Origin: Phaeobacter piscinae
Lineage (GTDB): Bacteria > Pseudomonadota > Alphaproteobacteria > Rhodobacterales > Rhodobacteraceae
NCBI RefSeq assembly: GCF_002407245.1
Contig: NZ_CP010684.1
Location: forward strand, 23,500 to 87,499
DNA: 64,000 bases
Reading direction: 5' to 3'
Part shown: positions 1 through 9,557 of the stretch, in pieces
Numbering within the stretch: position 1 is the stretch's first letter
How the letters are laid out: each line of letters begins with the position of its first letter
Position numbers and translations under genes: made by a program
The notes under the pieces: generated by a model
Told to the model about the DNA's origin: nothing
Seen by the model: the letters and a program-made list of their open reading frames with translations, nothing else
The model's database searches: none

Positions 1-1
1 G

Positions 2-451
2 CTGGAGGCGACGCGGGCTGCCGTAGACGGGCGCGGACGGGCGCTGATCGTGATGACCAACGGGCCGAAGGTGACCACCTATGGCGCGCAGTCCCGCTTT
101 GGCTGGCTGCATGACGCGCTCAACCTGCCGGAGGCGGTGATCGAGCAGCCGGAGGCACCCTCTGGTGACGCAGCCGAAGCCGCAACCCATGGTGAGGCGA
201 TTTCGTTTGAATATATCGCGCAGGCCAACCCCGACTGGCTGATTGTCATCGACCGGGCCAGCGCCATCGGTCAGGACAATCAGGCCGCCGCGGCCACGTT
301 GGACAATGCGCTGGTGACCGGAACCGAGGCCTGGAAAAAAGGGCAGGTCATCTATCTCGACTCCGCTGCGATCTACATTGCGGGCGGTGGCATCCAGGCG
401 ATGACCGCCACGCTAGAGCAGATCCGTGCAGGCTTTGCGCCCGGTGGCTGA
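2..451 (+). CDS. Siderophore ABC transporter substrate-binding protein (3' part)
   Basis: The 5' end lies outside the window; the frame is already open at base 2, so the GTG at 50 is an internal codon, not a start. About 149 C-terminal residues are visible. They resemble the second lobe of periplasmic iron-siderophore binding proteins of the FatB/CeuE type: a segment reading 'ALIVMTNGPKVTTYG', a conserved 'NPDWLIVIDR' strand and an end rich in alpha-helix. It would bind a ferric siderophore in the periplasm and deliver it to the permease pair encoded immediately downstream, with which it overlaps by 26 bases. Family assignment is fairly firm from context plus sequence; the exact siderophore cannot be told. 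Confidence 0.8.
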   Translation: MEATRAAVDGRGRALIVMTNGPKVTTYGAQSRFGWLHDALNLPEAVIEQPEAPSGDAAEAATHGEAISFEYIAQANPDWLIVIDRASAIGQDNQAAAATLDNALVTGTEAWKKGQVIYLDSAAIYIAGGGIQAMTATLEQIRAGFAPGG

Positions 452-1448
452 GGCCACGGGATCAATAAGCGGACTGGGCAGGCCGGGCAGATCCGCACGC
501 GGTGCGATCTGCCTGTGCCTGTTTGTTCTGATGCTGCTGGCAGGGCTAAGCTGCGTGATCGGGGTCAATCAGACCTCACCGCTGGCGCTGTTGCAGGACC
601 CAGAGGCGGCGCAGCTGCTGCTGATCAGCCGCATCCCGCGCACGCTGGCGGTGATCCTGACCGGCGCCACGATGGCGGTTGCCGGGGTGATTATGCAGCT
701 GTTGGTGCGCAACCGCTTTGTCGAACCGGGCACCACCGGCACCAATGAGGCGGCCATGCTGGGGCTGCTGGGGGCAACCCTGCTGGCGCCGGCGCTGCCG
801 ATCTTTACCAAGATGTTATGTGCGGCGGTGGCGGCTTTGCTGGGCACGCTGGTGTTTCTGGCCCTGGCCCGGCGCATTCCTCCGCAGCAACCGCTGCTGG
901 TGCCACTGGTGGGGTTGGTCTATGGCGGCATTCTGGCCGCCGCTGCCGGGTTCATCGCGTTTCAGGCCGACCTGCTGCAATATCTTGCGATCTGGATGAG
1001 CGGCGAATTCTCCGGCGTGCTGTCTGGGCGGTATGAGTTGTTGTGGCTGGCCGGGCTGCTGGCGGGGCTGGCCTATCTGGTGGCGGATCAATTTACCATT
1101 GCCGGGCTGGGCGAGATGGCCAGCCGGGGGCTTGGCCTGCGTTACGGGCAGGTGCTTGGCTTTGGCGTGGTGGTGGTGTCGCTGGTGTCGGCATTGGTGA
1201 TCGTGACCGTTGGGGTGCTGCCCTTTGTCGGGCTGGTGGTGCCCAATCTGGTGTCACGGATCATGGGGGACAATCTGCGTGACAGCCTGCCGGTGGTGGC
1301 GGCGACAGGGGCCGGGCTGCTGCTGATCTGCGACATGCTGGGCCGACTGCTGCGCGCCCCTTACGAGATCCCGGCTGGCACGGTTTTCGGACTGTTTGGG
1401 GCGGCGCTGTTTCTGGTGATGTTGCTGCGACGGCCCGCCCATGGCTGA
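426..1448 (+). CDS. Ferric-siderophore ABC transporter permease (FecCD family, first)
   Basis: A 340-residue, strongly hydrophobic inner-membrane protein with the FecCD pattern: an early 'RIPRTLAVILTGATMA' segment, a 'GTTGTNEAAMLGLLG' loop and a C-terminal 'GVLPFVGLVVPNLVSR' coupling region, about nine or ten membrane spans. It begins at a GTG inside the end of the binding-protein gene and overlaps the next permease by eight bases, indicating translational coupling. With its partner permease and the ATPase it forms the importer for iron-loaded siderophore. It most resembles FatD-type permeases. The first 25 residues are poorly hydrophobic, so a slightly later start is possible. Confidence 0.88.
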   Translation: MQALRPVAEATGSISGLGRPGRSARGAICLCLFVLMLLAGLSCVIGVNQTSPLALLQDPEAAQLLLISRIPRTLAVILTGATMAVAGVIMQLLVRNRFVEPGTTGTNEAAMLGLLGATLLAPALPIFTKMLCAAVAALLGTLVFLALARRIPPQQPLLVPLVGLVYGGILAAAAGFIAFQADLLQYLAIWMSGEFSGVLSGRYELLWLAGLLAGLAYLVADQFTIAGLGEMASRGLGLRYGQVLGFGVVVVSLVSALVIVTVGVLPFVGLVVPNLVSRIMGDNLRDSLPVVAATGAGLLLICDMLGRLLRAPYEIPAGTVFGLFGAALFLVMLLRRPAHG

Positions 1449-2442
1449 GGCAGCTCTGTGGCGCATGAGAGGGCGGCGGCGGGCGCCGCTGGACCGCCGG
1501 TTGCTGGTGCTGGCGGGGCTGCTGATTGGGGCGGCTGCCAGTTTCATCAGCTGGGGGTTGCCGTGGTCCGACGGGGCGCCGTCAGCCTATATCCTGCAGC
1601 TGCGCGCAACAAAGCTGGCCGGGCTGATCTGCGTTGGTACGGCCATTGGCCTTGCGACGGTGCTGTTTCAAACGCTGAGCAACAACCGGATTCTGACGCC
1701 CTCGATCATGGGATTTGATGCGCTGTTTCTGCTGATGCAGTCGGTCCTAGTGATGATGTTCGGGCTGGCGTCGATGGCGCAGCTCTCGGGGTTTGCCGGG
1801 TTTCTGCTGAATGCCGGCGTGATGATGGTGGCGGCGCTGGTGTTGTTCACCGGCCTGTTGCGGCGCACCCGTGGTGACATCCAGTTGATGATCCTCGTGG
1901 GTGTGGTGATCGCGGTCCTGCTGCGCACTCTGGCGGTGTTTCTGCAACGGCTGATGGATCCCTCGGCCTTTGCGGTGGTGCAGACGCGGATGTTTGCGCA
2001 GTTCGGCAGCATCGACCGTGGCGCGCTGCTGGCCGCTGCGGGGGTGACCCTGTTGGCGACGCTCTGGCTGCTGCGGCGTGCGGCGCTACTGGATGTGGCC
2101 GCATTGGGACGCGATCAGGCCCGCAGTCTGGGGGTCAGATACGACCGGCTGCAAATGCAGCTGCTGTGCATTATTGCTGCGCTGGTCTCGGTCTCGACAG
2201 CGCTGGTGGGGCCGATTGCCTTTCTCGGGTTGCTGGTCACCAGCCTCGCCCACAGCCTGATGCAAAGCCATCGGCACGCATTGCTGCTGCCCGCCTCGGC
2301 GCTGATTGCCGCGATTGTTCTGGTCGCCGGGCAAACCCTGTTTGAGCGGCTGTTGCAGCTGCAGTCCAGCCTTGCGATCGTGATTGAATTCTGCGGTGGC
2401 CTGCTGTTCATCCTGCTGCTGATGAGAGGAAAACTGAGATGA
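1441..2442 (+). CDS. Ferric-siderophore ABC transporter permease (FecCD family, second)
   Basis: A 333-residue FecCD-type permease starting at an ATG that overlaps the end of the preceding permease. It shows the expected early 'LRATKLAGLICVGTAIG' helix, the 'ILTPSIMGFDALFLLMQ' loop and the 'ALVGPIAFLGLLVTSLAH' coupling segment near residues 245-265. It forms the second half of the heterodimeric channel for ferric siderophore, of the FatC type. Its stop overlaps the ATPase start (ATGA), so all four transport genes form one operon whose promoter, and any Fur box, lie upstream of the window. Confidence 0.88.
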   Translation: MAEAALWRMRGRRRAPLDRRLLVLAGLLIGAAASFISWGLPWSDGAPSAYILQLRATKLAGLICVGTAIGLATVLFQTLSNNRILTPSIMGFDALFLLMQSVLVMMFGLASMAQLSGFAGFLLNAGVMMVAALVLFTGLLRRTRGDIQLMILVGVVIAVLLRTLAVFLQRLMDPSAFAVVQTRMFAQFGSIDRGALLAAAGVTLLATLWLLRRAALLDVAALGRDQARSLGVRYDRLQMQLLCIIAALVSVSTALVGPIAFLGLLVTSLAHSLMQSHRHALLLPASALIAAIVLVAGQTLFERLLQLQSSLAIVIEFCGGLLFILLLMRGKLR

Positions 2443-3197
2443 TCGATGTGACGGGCCTGTCGTTCACACTGGCAGACAAACCGATTTTGGACACGGTGGA
2501 TGCCTGCCTGCCCGCAGGTCAGATCACCGCGCTGATCGGTCCGAACGGGGCCGGGAAATCGACGCTGCTGAAGCTGATTGCGCAGCAGTTGACGGCCAGC
2601 TGGGGGCGGGTCTGCCTGTCGGGATGTGATCTGCGCAGTATCAAGCCGGAGGAGCTGGCGCGCCGAATGGCGGTGGTCGGTCAGCAGCTGGACGTCGCGA
2701 GCCGGGTGCGGGTGCGCGATCTTGTGGGTTTCGGGCGCTGGCCGCACAGCCGGGGGCGACTGGGGGCGGAGGATCAGGCCGCCATTGCCGATGCGCTGGC
2801 GCTGTTTGAACTGGAGGATCTGCGCGACCGGTTCCTGGATGAGCTGTCCGGCGGTCAGCGGCAACGGGCCTTCATCGCGATGGCCTATGCGCAGGACACC
2901 GATTGGCTCTTGCTGGATGAGCCGCTTAACAATCTCGATCTCAACCACGCGCGCAACCTGATGGCGCAGCTGCGGCATCTCGCGGATACCCGCGGCAAGA
3001 GCATCGTGATTGTGCTGCATGATCTCAACTATGCGATCAGCTGGGCCGATCATGTTGTGGCCCTCGCCGGGGGCCGCGTCGCCTTTGCCGGACCGATGGC
3101 GGAGGTGGCGACAAGCGAAAGCCTCAGCGCGCTTTATCAGACGCCGGTTGCCCTGCGTGAGGTCGAAGGCCGCCCCATTGCCTGCTATCACGGCTGA
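2439..3197 (+). CDS. Ferric-siderophore ABC transporter ATP-binding protein
   Basis: A 252-residue ABC ATPase of the FecE/FatE class. Walker A is 'GPNGAGKST' near residue 33, the signature is 'LSGGQRQRAFIAMAY' near 135-150, Walker B is 'DWLLLDEPLNNLD' near 155-168, and the switch histidine is in 'IVLHDLNYA'. It powers the two permeases encoded just upstream and starts in an ATGA overlap with the second one. The length is normal for the family. The set (binding protein, two separate permeases, ATPase) matches anguibactin/petrobactin-type importers, but substrate specificity is inference. Confidence 0.9.
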   Translation: MIDVTGLSFTLADKPILDTVDACLPAGQITALIGPNGAGKSTLLKLIAQQLTASWGRVCLSGCDLRSIKPEELARRMAVVGQQLDVASRVRVRDLVGFGRWPHSRGRLGAEDQAAIADALALFELEDLRDRFLDELSGGQRQRAFIAMAYAQDTDWLLLDEPLNNLDLNHARNLMAQLRHLADTRGKSIVIVLHDLNYAISWADHVVALAGGRVAFAGPMAEVATSESLSALYQTPVALREVEGRPIACYHG

Positions 3198-3294
3198 CGC
3201 CGCCGACTTGCCCAAGGCTTCTGCGCGGGATTGACTGCACCGGGGCCGGTGCGGATAGATCCGGGGCAGGACCTTATTGTGATGGCGCGCCCGG

Positions 3295-4632
3295 ATGAGA
3301 CGTATTTACGAACCCCTTGCCTATACCGACCGGCCTATCAGCGCGCGGTATTGGGACCGTTTCCTACCGGATCCGGCGCCACGCTATGCGCCGCTGCGGG
3401 ACGAGGTCACGGCAGAGTTTGCGGTGATTGGCGGCGGTTACACCGGGTTGTCGGCGGCGCTGACACTGGCGGAGGCCGGCGCCGATGTGGTGCTTCTGGA
3501 CGCGCAGCGCCCGGGCTGGGGAGCGTCGGGGCGCAATGGCGGGCTGGTGTCGGTTGGCAGCGCGAAACTGGCGGATGACGCGATCCTGCGCCGCTACGGA
3601 CAGGCGGATGCGGAGCAGTTTTTCGCAGCGGAGCGGGCCGCCGTTGATCTGGTGGAGCGCTATGTCGAGCGGCTGGCGCTGGAGGTGGACCGCCATTCAC
3701 GCGGCTATACCTTCGTCGCCCACCGCCCCGATCGTCTGACGGAGCTGCATGACTATGGGCAGGAGTACACCCGCCGCTATGGGCTGCCGTATGAGTTTAT
3801 CCCGCAGGAGGAGATGGCCGCCCATGGGCTGAACAGCCCGGAGTTTCACGGCGCGGTCAACCTGCCGGTGGGATTTGCGCTGAACCCGATGAAATTCGTG
3901 CTGGGCCTGACCCGTGCGGTGGAGGCCGCCGGGGTGCGGATGTTCTCCGACACGCCGGTGCAGGCGATCACCCCGGCGGCGGGCGGGTATCTGTTGCAGG
4001 GGCCGACGGGGCAGGTCCGCGCCCGGCATCTGCTGGTTGCCACCAATGGCTATTCTTCGGATGACCTGCCCGGGGCGCTGGCGGGGCGTTATCTGCCGGT
4101 GCAGTCCAATATCATGGTGACCCGCCCGTTGAGCGAGGCGGAGATTGCTGATCAGGGCTGGTGGAGCGAACAGATGGTCTGTGACAGCCGCACCCTGCTG
4201 CATTATCTGCGCCTGTTGCCGGATCGTCGCCTGTTGCTGGGGCTGCGCGGCTCGGTTCGGGTGAGTGAGGCGAATATCGCCGCCACCGAGGCGAAGGCGA
4301 GGGGCGATTTTGACCGCATGTTCCCGGCCTGGCGCGCGGTCGAGACAGAGCATTTCTGGTCCGGCCTCATCTGCATGACCCGCAATCTGGTGCCCTTTGC
4401 CGGGGCGATACCGGGGATGGACAATGCCTTTGCGGCGCTTGGGTATCATGGCAGCGGCGTCTGTATGGCGCCTTATGCCGGGGCGCTGATTGCCGATCAG
4501 GCGCTGGGGCGCCACCAGCGACCGCACCCGGATCTGATGCAGCGCCCCCTGCGCCGGTTTGAGCTGGGCCGCTGGCGGCGGTTGTCGCTGCCGCTTGCCT
4601 TTGGCTGGTATCATATCAAGGATCGGATCTGA
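3295..4632 (+). CDS. FAD-dependent oxidoreductase (DadA/PuuB-like)
   Basis: A 445-residue flavoprotein of the DAO superfamily. The dinucleotide-binding fold is seen at about residues 40-75 as 'FAVIGGGYTGLSAALTLAEA' followed by an acidic residue ('LLDAQ'), then the 'GWGASGRNGG' motif typical of PuuB (gamma-glutamylputrescine oxidase) and related amine oxidases, where the flavin is often bound to the protein. A C-terminal 'ALGYHGSGVCMAPYAG' closes the FAD site. It most likely oxidises an amine or amino acid. It stands alone, about 100 bases after the iron transporter, and no polyamine gene is adjacent, so the substrate is unknown. Confidence 0.8.
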   Translation: MRRIYEPLAYTDRPISARYWDRFLPDPAPRYAPLRDEVTAEFAVIGGGYTGLSAALTLAEAGADVVLLDAQRPGWGASGRNGGLVSVGSAKLADDAILRRYGQADAEQFFAAERAAVDLVERYVERLALEVDRHSRGYTFVAHRPDRLTELHDYGQEYTRRYGLPYEFIPQEEMAAHGLNSPEFHGAVNLPVGFALNPMKFVLGLTRAVEAAGVRMFSDTPVQAITPAAGGYLLQGPTGQVRARHLLVATNGYSSDDLPGALAGRYLPVQSNIMVTRPLSEAEIADQGWWSEQMVCDSRTLLHYLRLLPDRRLLLGLRGSVRVSEANIAATEAKARGDFDRMFPAWRAVETEHFWSGLICMTRNLVPFAGAIPGMDNAFAALGYHGSGVCMAPYAGALIADQALGRHQRPHPDLMQRPLRRFELGRWRRLSLPLAFGWYHIKDRI

Positions 4633-4640
4633 TCCGACGC

Positions 4641-4675
4641 GGGGCCGCGCGCGGGGGTATCCCAGACGCGGCCCC
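4641..4675. terminator. GC-rich hairpin after the FAD oxidoreductase
   Basis: GGGGCCGCG at 4641-4649 pairs exactly with CGCGGCCCC at 4667-4675, giving a nine-base-pair stem with a 17-base loop. It lies nine bases after the stop of the oxidoreductase and before the converging pseudogene. No T-run follows, so termination would be weak or Rho-assisted. Confidence 0.45.
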
Positions 4676-4688
4676 TGTGCTGGCTCGC

Positions 4689-5088
4689 TTATTCGCCTGC
4701 GTCCATCACCTGTTTGATGCCGACCTCGCCGCAGTCTCCCTCAATATTTGGACCGGCAGCCCGCCGGTGAGCAGCAGAATACCGTCTTCCACCTTGCCAA
4801 GCTGGCTATAGCCGTCGGCGTCTGGCGCCTGGTTCAGGACCGAGGTCGGAATCTTCAGGCTGGCAGAGGTATAGGCCTTGTGGAAACGGGGGTGGATCGT
4901 ATTGGCACCGGTGCCGTCGCCGCGCTGGAAATAGACCAGACACCCTGATCGTCTACAACAGAGACGGAGACCACAGGCTCAGCTTTGACGCATTTGGCGA
5001 CCGCGGCTTTCGCGCCGGCTTCTGCCACGGCAGCGGTCAGAACCGGGCGGTGAGGTGGACCACCCCCGGCTTGCGCCCGTCCGTTCAC
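4689..5088 (-). pseudogene. Frameshifted GlcG/HbpS-like protein remnant
   Basis: Minus-strand reading from 5088 gives 'LTAAVAEAGAKAAVAKC' and 'VVSVSVVDDQG', the start of a GlcG/HbpS (heme-binding/DUF336) domain. At about 4935 the frame is lost. The next frame continues with 'YFQRGDGTGANTIHP', 'AYTSASLKIPTSVLNQ' and 'EDGILLLTGGLPV', which are later parts of the same fold. A second break near 4750 is followed by 'EGDCGEVGIKQVMDAGE' and a TAA at 4689; the family's usual Gly-rich 'GAIGV' segment seems deleted. At least two disruptions make it non-functional. The family call rests on pattern memory and would need a profile search. Confidence 0.6.
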
Positions 5089-6128
5089 ATCACCCGGCTG
5101 TCCGCCTGCGCGGTTTCGGCGTGACGAAACCGGCGCGGGCGCATGGTTTCCGGGGCCACGCCGCGAAAGGCGCTGCGACGGATCACATCGGGGGAATGGC
5201 CATAGGTTTCGCGGATGTGCTGGCTGAGGCTCTGATAGCTGCCAAACCCGGTGGCGACCGCGACCTGGCGCACCGGAATATCGGTCTGGGTCAGCAGCTG
5301 ATGGGCGCGCTCCACCCGCAGCGCGCGATAAACGCTGAGCGGTGAACGGTCGAAATGCCGGGTAAACCGACGCTGCAGGCAGCGGGTGGAGACATTGAGG
5401 CTCTCGGCCAAGGCAGCGACCGAAAGCGGCGCCTCAATGTTGTCCTGCATCACCGCAAGACATTGGGTGATCAGCGTATCGCCTGCGGATTTCTGTTCAA
5501 GGTTGAGGGCGACGCGGCTTTTGGTTGGGCGTTTGCCGGTATCAAGGCCAAGGTAATGCGCCATGCCATCGGCGGCCAGCCGTCCGCAATCGGCGGCAAC
5601 AATATCCAGCAGCATCCGCGGGGTGGCGAAATTGCAGATCGCCGAATGCACCGTGCCGGAGACAGCGGTTGCGGCGCCGTCCTGATCCTGACGCAGACTG
5701 CATTCCCCGGCTGAGGCAAGGAAATTCGGGTGGATTGCCAGATCGTGATCCTGGCCTCGGGCCAGTGCATCCAGCAGGAACACCGCGCCACCAACAAAGG
5801 CGCTGCGTTCGGCCAGTCGCATCACCTGATTGACGCGGGCGCGCTCCTTTGCGGACAGCTGCCAGCGGCTGTGAATATCGCCGAGAAACACCACCAGTGA
5901 GCGGGGGCGGGCACCGGCCGGACCGCTGGAGAGCATATCCAGACCACAGATGCGCACCCGGTATTGCACCCCGTCCAGCAGCTCATTTGCGGCCTCGAAC
6001 AGATCGAGGATGATCTGGGCGGAGGAGCGCGGCGCGCCGTCGGGAAGGACAACGTCGATGTGGCGCAAGGCGCGGCCATGGGCAAAGGCAAAATCGGTGT
6101 CGCCGTGGCGCGGGGCGTGGATGGTCAT
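5085..6128 (-). CDS. GlxA-type AraC family transcriptional regulator
   Basis: A 347-residue protein with an N-terminal DJ-1/PfpI-like (GATase1-like) sensor domain at about residues 20-190 and a C-terminal AraC double helix-turn-helix at about 225-330 ('LSVAALAESLNVSTRCLQRR' and 'IPVRQVAVATGFGSYQSLSQ'). Such proteins often control amine or amino-acid catabolism (GbdR, ArgR, CdhR types). The start ATG is preceded by GAGAGG. It lies between the glycine cleavage genes and the pseudogene, all on the minus strand; its stop overlaps the pseudogene start. It might regulate the nearby FAD oxidase or gcv genes, but nothing in the sequence proves that. Confidence 0.85.
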   Translation of the reverse strand: MTIHAPRHGDTDFAFAHGRALRHIDVVLPDGAPRSSAQIILDLFEAANELLDGVQYRVRICGLDMLSSGPAGARPRSLVVFLGDIHSRWQLSAKERARVNQVMRLAERSAFVGGAVFLLDALARGQDHDLAIHPNFLASAGECSLRQDQDGAATAVSGTVHSAICNFATPRMLLDIVAADCGRLAADGMAHYLGLDTGKRPTKSRVALNLEQKSAGDTLITQCLAVMQDNIEAPLSVAALAESLNVSTRCLQRRFTRHFDRSPLSVYRALRVERAHQLLTQTDIPVRQVAVATGFGSYQSLSQHIRETYGHSPDVIRRSAFRGVAPETMRPRRFRHAETAQADSRVM

Positions 6129-6174
6129 CTGTCTGCCTCTCGTACTCTACGTGGATTGGTCCGGACAGGAGGGC

Positions 6175-6192
6175 CGCCGGTCGAGACCGGCG
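6175..6192. repeat. Perfect 8-bp inverted repeat between gcvP and the AraC gene
   Basis: CGCCGGTC and GACCGGCG flank a two-base centre (GA). The palindrome sits 26 bases after the gcvP stop and about 50 bases before the AraC-gene start. It could be the terminator of the glycine-cleavage operon (no T-run is visible) or an operator for the regulator. Confidence 0.4.
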
Positions 6193-6217
6193 ACACCTCG
6201 GGTCTTGGGAGGGAGGC

Positions 6218-9073
6218 TTATTCAGCCGCCTCTGCGTAGTCCTCCATCGGAGGGCAGGTGCAGATCAGGTTGCGGTCGCCATAGGCGTTGTCGACGCGGT
6301 TCACTGCCGGCCAGTATTTATCAACACCGAGGTTGCCCGGAGGGAAGCAGGCCTGCTCGCGCGAGTAGGGGCGATCCCACTCACCAACCAGATCGCGCAC
6401 CGTATGTGGTGCGTGCTTCAGCGGGTTGTTTTCGGCATCGATCTTACCGTCGATGATATCCTGCGCTTCCGACCGGATGGACAGCATGGCTTCGCAGAAG
6501 CGATCCAGCTCATCCTTGGGTTCGGATTCCGTCGGCTCCACCATCAGGGTGCCAGCCACCGGCCAGGACATGGTCGGCGCGTGGAACCCGCTGTCGATCA
6601 GGCGCTTGGCCACATCGTCAACGGAGACGCCAGCCTCGTCATTCAGCGGACGGGTGTCCAGAATGCACTCATGCGCCACACGACCGGATTCCGACGTGTA
6701 GAGGATCGGATAGGCATCCTTCAGACGCGCGGCGATGTAGTTGGCGTTGAGGATCGCCACCTTCGTCGCCTGGGTCAGGCCCGCACCACCCATCAGCAGG
6801 ATATACGCCCAGCTGACCGGCAGGATCGAGGGCGAGCCGAAGGGCGCCGCCGAGACCGGACCCACGGCGGTGCCGTATTCCGGGTGACCCGGCAGGTGCT
6901 CGGTCAGATGCGCCTTCACGCCGATCGGACCCATGCCGGGGCCACCACCGCCATGCGGAATGCAGAAGGTCTTGTGCAGGTTCAGGTGGCTGACGTCGCC
7001 GCCAATGTCACCCGGACGGGACACACCCACCATCGCGTTCATGTTGGCGCCATCGATATAGACCTGACCGCCGTGATCATGGGTGATCTGGCAGACCTCC
7101 TGAACGGTGGTCTCGAACACGCCATGGGTGGACGGATAGGTGATCATGCAGCCTGCGAGGTGGTCAGAGTGTTTCTCTGCCTTCTCGCGGAAGTCCGCCA
7201 CGTCGATGTTGCCGTTGTCGTCCGCTTTGATCGGAACCACTTTCCAGCCCACCATCTGCGCGGAGGCCGGGTTGGTGCCATGGGCAGAGGTCGGGATCAG
7301 GCAGACGTTGCGATGCGCCTCACCACGCGAGGCGTGGTAGTTGCGGATCGTCAGCAGGCCCGCATATTCGCCCTGCGCACCGGAGTTCGGCTGCTGGGAA
7401 ATCGCGTCATAGCCGGTGATCTGGCACAGCTTGTCGTTCAGATCGTCGATCATCTGGTGGTAGCCCTGCGCCTGATCTTCGGGAACGAAGGGGTGCAGGT
7501 TGCCAAATTCCGGCCAGGTGACCGGGATCATTTCGATGGTCGCGTTCAGCTTCATGGTGCAGGAGCCAAGCGGGATCATCGCGCGGTCCAGCGCCAGATC
7601 GCGGTCGGCCAGACGGCGCATGTAGCGGGTAATCTCGGCCTCGGCCCGGTTCTTGTGGAAGATCGGGTGGGTCAGATACGCGCTGTCGCGCAGCATGGCT
7701 TCGGGCAGACGGTACTGCTTGTTGGAGCTGTCGTCCTTGCGGTCGATGCCAAAGGCCCCCCAGACGGCCTCGATGGTTTCGGGGCGGGTCTGTTCGTCCA
7801 GCGAGATGCCGACCTTGGTTTCGCCGACGCGGCGCAGGTTGATGCCCCGCTGCACAGCGGCTTCCATGACGGTTTTCTGCAGGTGACCCACCTCGACGGT
7901 GATGGTGTCGAAGAAGACTTCCGGTTCAACCTTGAACCCGGCCTCTTCCAGACCAGCGGCCAGACGCGCGGTTTTGCGGTGGACGGACTGGGCAATCGCC
8001 TTGATGCCATCGGGACCGTGGTAGACGGCATACATCGACGCGATCACCGCCAGCAGCGCCTGTGCGGTACAGACGTTGGAGTTGGCTTTCTCGCGGCGGA
8101 TGTGCTGTTCGCGGGTCTGCAGCGACAGGCGGTAGGCCTTGTTGCCGCGGGCATCGATGGACACACCGATGATCCGGCCCGGCATCGAGCGTTTCAGCTT
8201 GTCCGAAGTCGCCATATAAGCAGCGTGCGGGCCGCCGTAGCCCATCGGAACGCCGAAACGCTGGGTGGAGCCGATGGCGATATCCGCGCCCATTTCACCG
8301 GGGGATTTCAGCAGCGCCAGCGACAGGATGTCGGCGGCCACAACCGCGATGCCCTTGTGCTCGTGCAGGGCGGCGATCTGGTCGCTGAAATCGGTGACGT
8401 GGCCATGGGTGCCGGGGTACTGGAAGATCGCGCCAAAGACGGCGCCGGCATCCAGCTCTGCCGGTTCGGCAACCACAACATCGATGCCCAGAGGCTCGGC
8501 GCGGGTCTTGATCACGGCAACGGTCTGCGGGTGGCAGTTCTTGTCCACGAAGAAGGCTGCGTTATTCGCCTTGGAGCGCGAACCGCGATGCGCCATCGCC
8601 ATGGCTTCGGCCGCGGCAGTGGCTTCGTCGAGCAGCGAGGCATTGGCCACCGGCAGGCCGGTCAGATCGCTGACCATGGTCTGGAAGTTCAACAGCGCCT
8701 CAAGACGGCCCTGCGAAATCTCGGGCTGGTAGGGCGTGTAAGCCGTGTACCAGGCGGGGTTTTCCAGAATGTTGCGCAGGATCGGGGCCGGCGTGGTGGT
8801 GCCGTGGTAGCCCTGACCGATCAGGGAGGTCAGCACCTTGTTCTTGCCCGCGATCTCTTTCATGTGGAAGAGCGCATCGCGTTCGGTCATCGCCGGGCCC
8901 CAGTCCAGCGCCTCTTTCTGGCGGATGGCGGGCGGCACGGTGGCGTCGATCAGCTCATCGAGGGTGTTGAAGCCGATCACCTTCAGCATATCAGCCATTT
9001 CACGCGGGCTGGGCCCGATGTGGCGGCGATTGGCAAAGTCGTAGGCTTCGTAATCAGTCAGTTTGAAGGCCAT
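6218..9073 (-). CDS. gcvP: Glycine dehydrogenase (decarboxylating), P protein
   Basis: A full-length single-chain P protein of 951 residues. It decarboxylates glycine with pyridoxal phosphate and passes the aminomethyl group to lipoylated GcvH. The PLP-binding lysine is in '[16 protein letters not shown]' near residue 700. The N-terminal half has the degenerate second fold-type-I domain ('[20 protein letters not shown]' near 115). AGGA lies about seven bases before the ATG. It is the last gene of the minus-strand run lpd, lipA, symporter, gcvT, gcvH, gcvP, and about 100 bases separate it from gcvH. The long opposite-strand open frame at 6404-9244 is a codon-bias shadow. Confidence 0.98.
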   Translation of the reverse strand: MAFKLTDYEAYDFANRRHIGPSPREMADMLKVIGFNTLDELIDATVPPAIRQKEALDWGPAMTERDALFHMKEIAGKNKVLTSLIGQGYHGTTTPAPILRNILENPAWYTAYTPYQPEISQGRLEALLNFQTMVSDLTGLPVANASLLDEATAAAEAMAMAHRGSRSKANNAAFFVDKNCHPQTVAVIKTRAEPLGIDVVVAEPAELDAGAVFGAIFQYPGTHGHVTDFSDQIAALHEHKGIAVVAADILSLALLKSPGEMGADIAIGSTQRFGVPMGYGGPHAAYMATSDKLKRSMPGRIIGVSIDARGNKAYRLSLQTREQHIRREKANSNVCTAQALLAVIASMYAVYHGPDGIKAIAQSVHRKTARLAAGLEEAGFKVEPEVFFDTITVEVGHLQKTVMEAAVQRGINLRRVGETKVGISLDEQTRPETIEAVWGAFGIDRKDDSSNKQYRLPEAMLRDSAYLTHPIFHKNRAEAEITRYMRRLADRDLALDRAMIPLGSCTMKLNATIEMIPVTWPEFGNLHPFVPEDQAQGYHQMIDDLNDKLCQITGYDAISQQPNSGAQGEYAGLLTIRNYHASRGEAHRNVCLIPTSAHGTNPASAQMVGWKVVPIKADDNGNIDVADFREKAEKHSDHLAGCMITYPSTHGVFETTVQEVCQITHDHGGQVYIDGANMNAMVGVSRPGDIGGDVSHLNLHKTFCIPHGGGGPGMGPIGVKAHLTEHLPGHPEYGTAVGPVSAAPFGSPSILPVSWAYILLMGGAGLTQATKVAILNANYIAARLKDAYPILYTSESGRVAHECILDTRPLNDEAGVSVDDVAKRLIDSGFHAPTMSWPVAGTLMVEPTESEPKDELDRFCEAMLSIRSEAQDIIDGKIDAENNPLKHAPHTVRDLVGEWDRPYSREQACFPPGNLGVDKYWPAVNRVDNAYGDRNLICTCPPMEDYAEAAE

Positions 9074-9135
9074 GGGAATGTCCTAATTCGTGGTGGTCCC
9101 ACCGGACCATACCGGCGGGTAATCAAGGGAGGGAT

Positions 9136-9159
9136 CGGGCCAGCACGACAGCCGGCCCG
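9136..9159 (-). other. Intercistronic hairpin between gcvH and gcvP
   Basis: On the minus strand CGGGCCGGC (9159-9151) can pair with GCTGGCCCG (9144-9136), a nine-pair stem with one G-U pair and a six-base loop. It has no T-run. Its place between gcvH and gcvP suggests mRNA stabilisation or attenuation, so that the small H protein is made in excess over P. That role is inference. Confidence 0.4.
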
Positions 9160-9173
9160 GCCCATCAGCAGGA

Positions 9174-9539
9174 TCAGCCGATCAGGGCCTTGTAGCCGTC
9201 CAGATCCATCAGATCTTCCAGCTGGGCGCTGTCGGAGAGCTTGATCTTGTAGATCCAGGCCGCGCCTTCGGGGTCTTCGTTCAGGGCGCTGGGGTTGTCG
9301 GCCAGATCTTCGTTCACGGCGGTGATTTCACCATCCAGAGGCGCGTAGATTTCCGACGCCGCTTTCACTGATTCAATGACGCCGATCTCGCCGCCTTTTT
9401 CGAATTCTTCACCGCTGTCCTGCTGCTCGACAAAGACAACTTCGCCCAGCTGGTCAGCTGCGTGTTTGGTGATGCCGAGCGTGGCGGTGTCGCCCTCGAC
9501 GGTGATCCATTCGTGATCTTCGGAATAATAGGTGGTCAT
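9174..9539 (-). CDS. gcvH: Glycine cleavage system H protein
   Basis: A 121-residue lipoyl carrier. The lipoylated lysine is in 'IGVIESVKAASEIYAPLDGE' near residue 59. The N-terminal 'YYSEDHEWITVEGD' and C-terminal helical tail are standard for the family. It shuttles the methylamine intermediate from GcvP to GcvT and the reduced lipoate to the L protein. AGGAG precedes the ATG by about eight bases. It lies 18 bases after gcvT, so the two are cotranscribed. lipA, which supplies its cofactor, is encoded upstream in the same run. Confidence 0.98.
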   Translation of the reverse strand: MTTYYSEDHEWITVEGDTATLGITKHAADQLGEVVFVEQQDSGEEFEKGGEIGVIESVKAASEIYAPLDGEITAVNEDLADNPSALNEDPEGAAWIYKIKLSDSAQLEDLMDLDGYKALIG

Positions 9540-9557
9540 CTCGGGTACTCCTGGAGC

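Noticed and set aside
6404..9244. 946-codon open frame opposite gcvP
   Set aside because: It is a shadow of the GC-rich gcvP gene with repetitive Arg/His/Asp-rich translation, no domain and no separate ribosome site.
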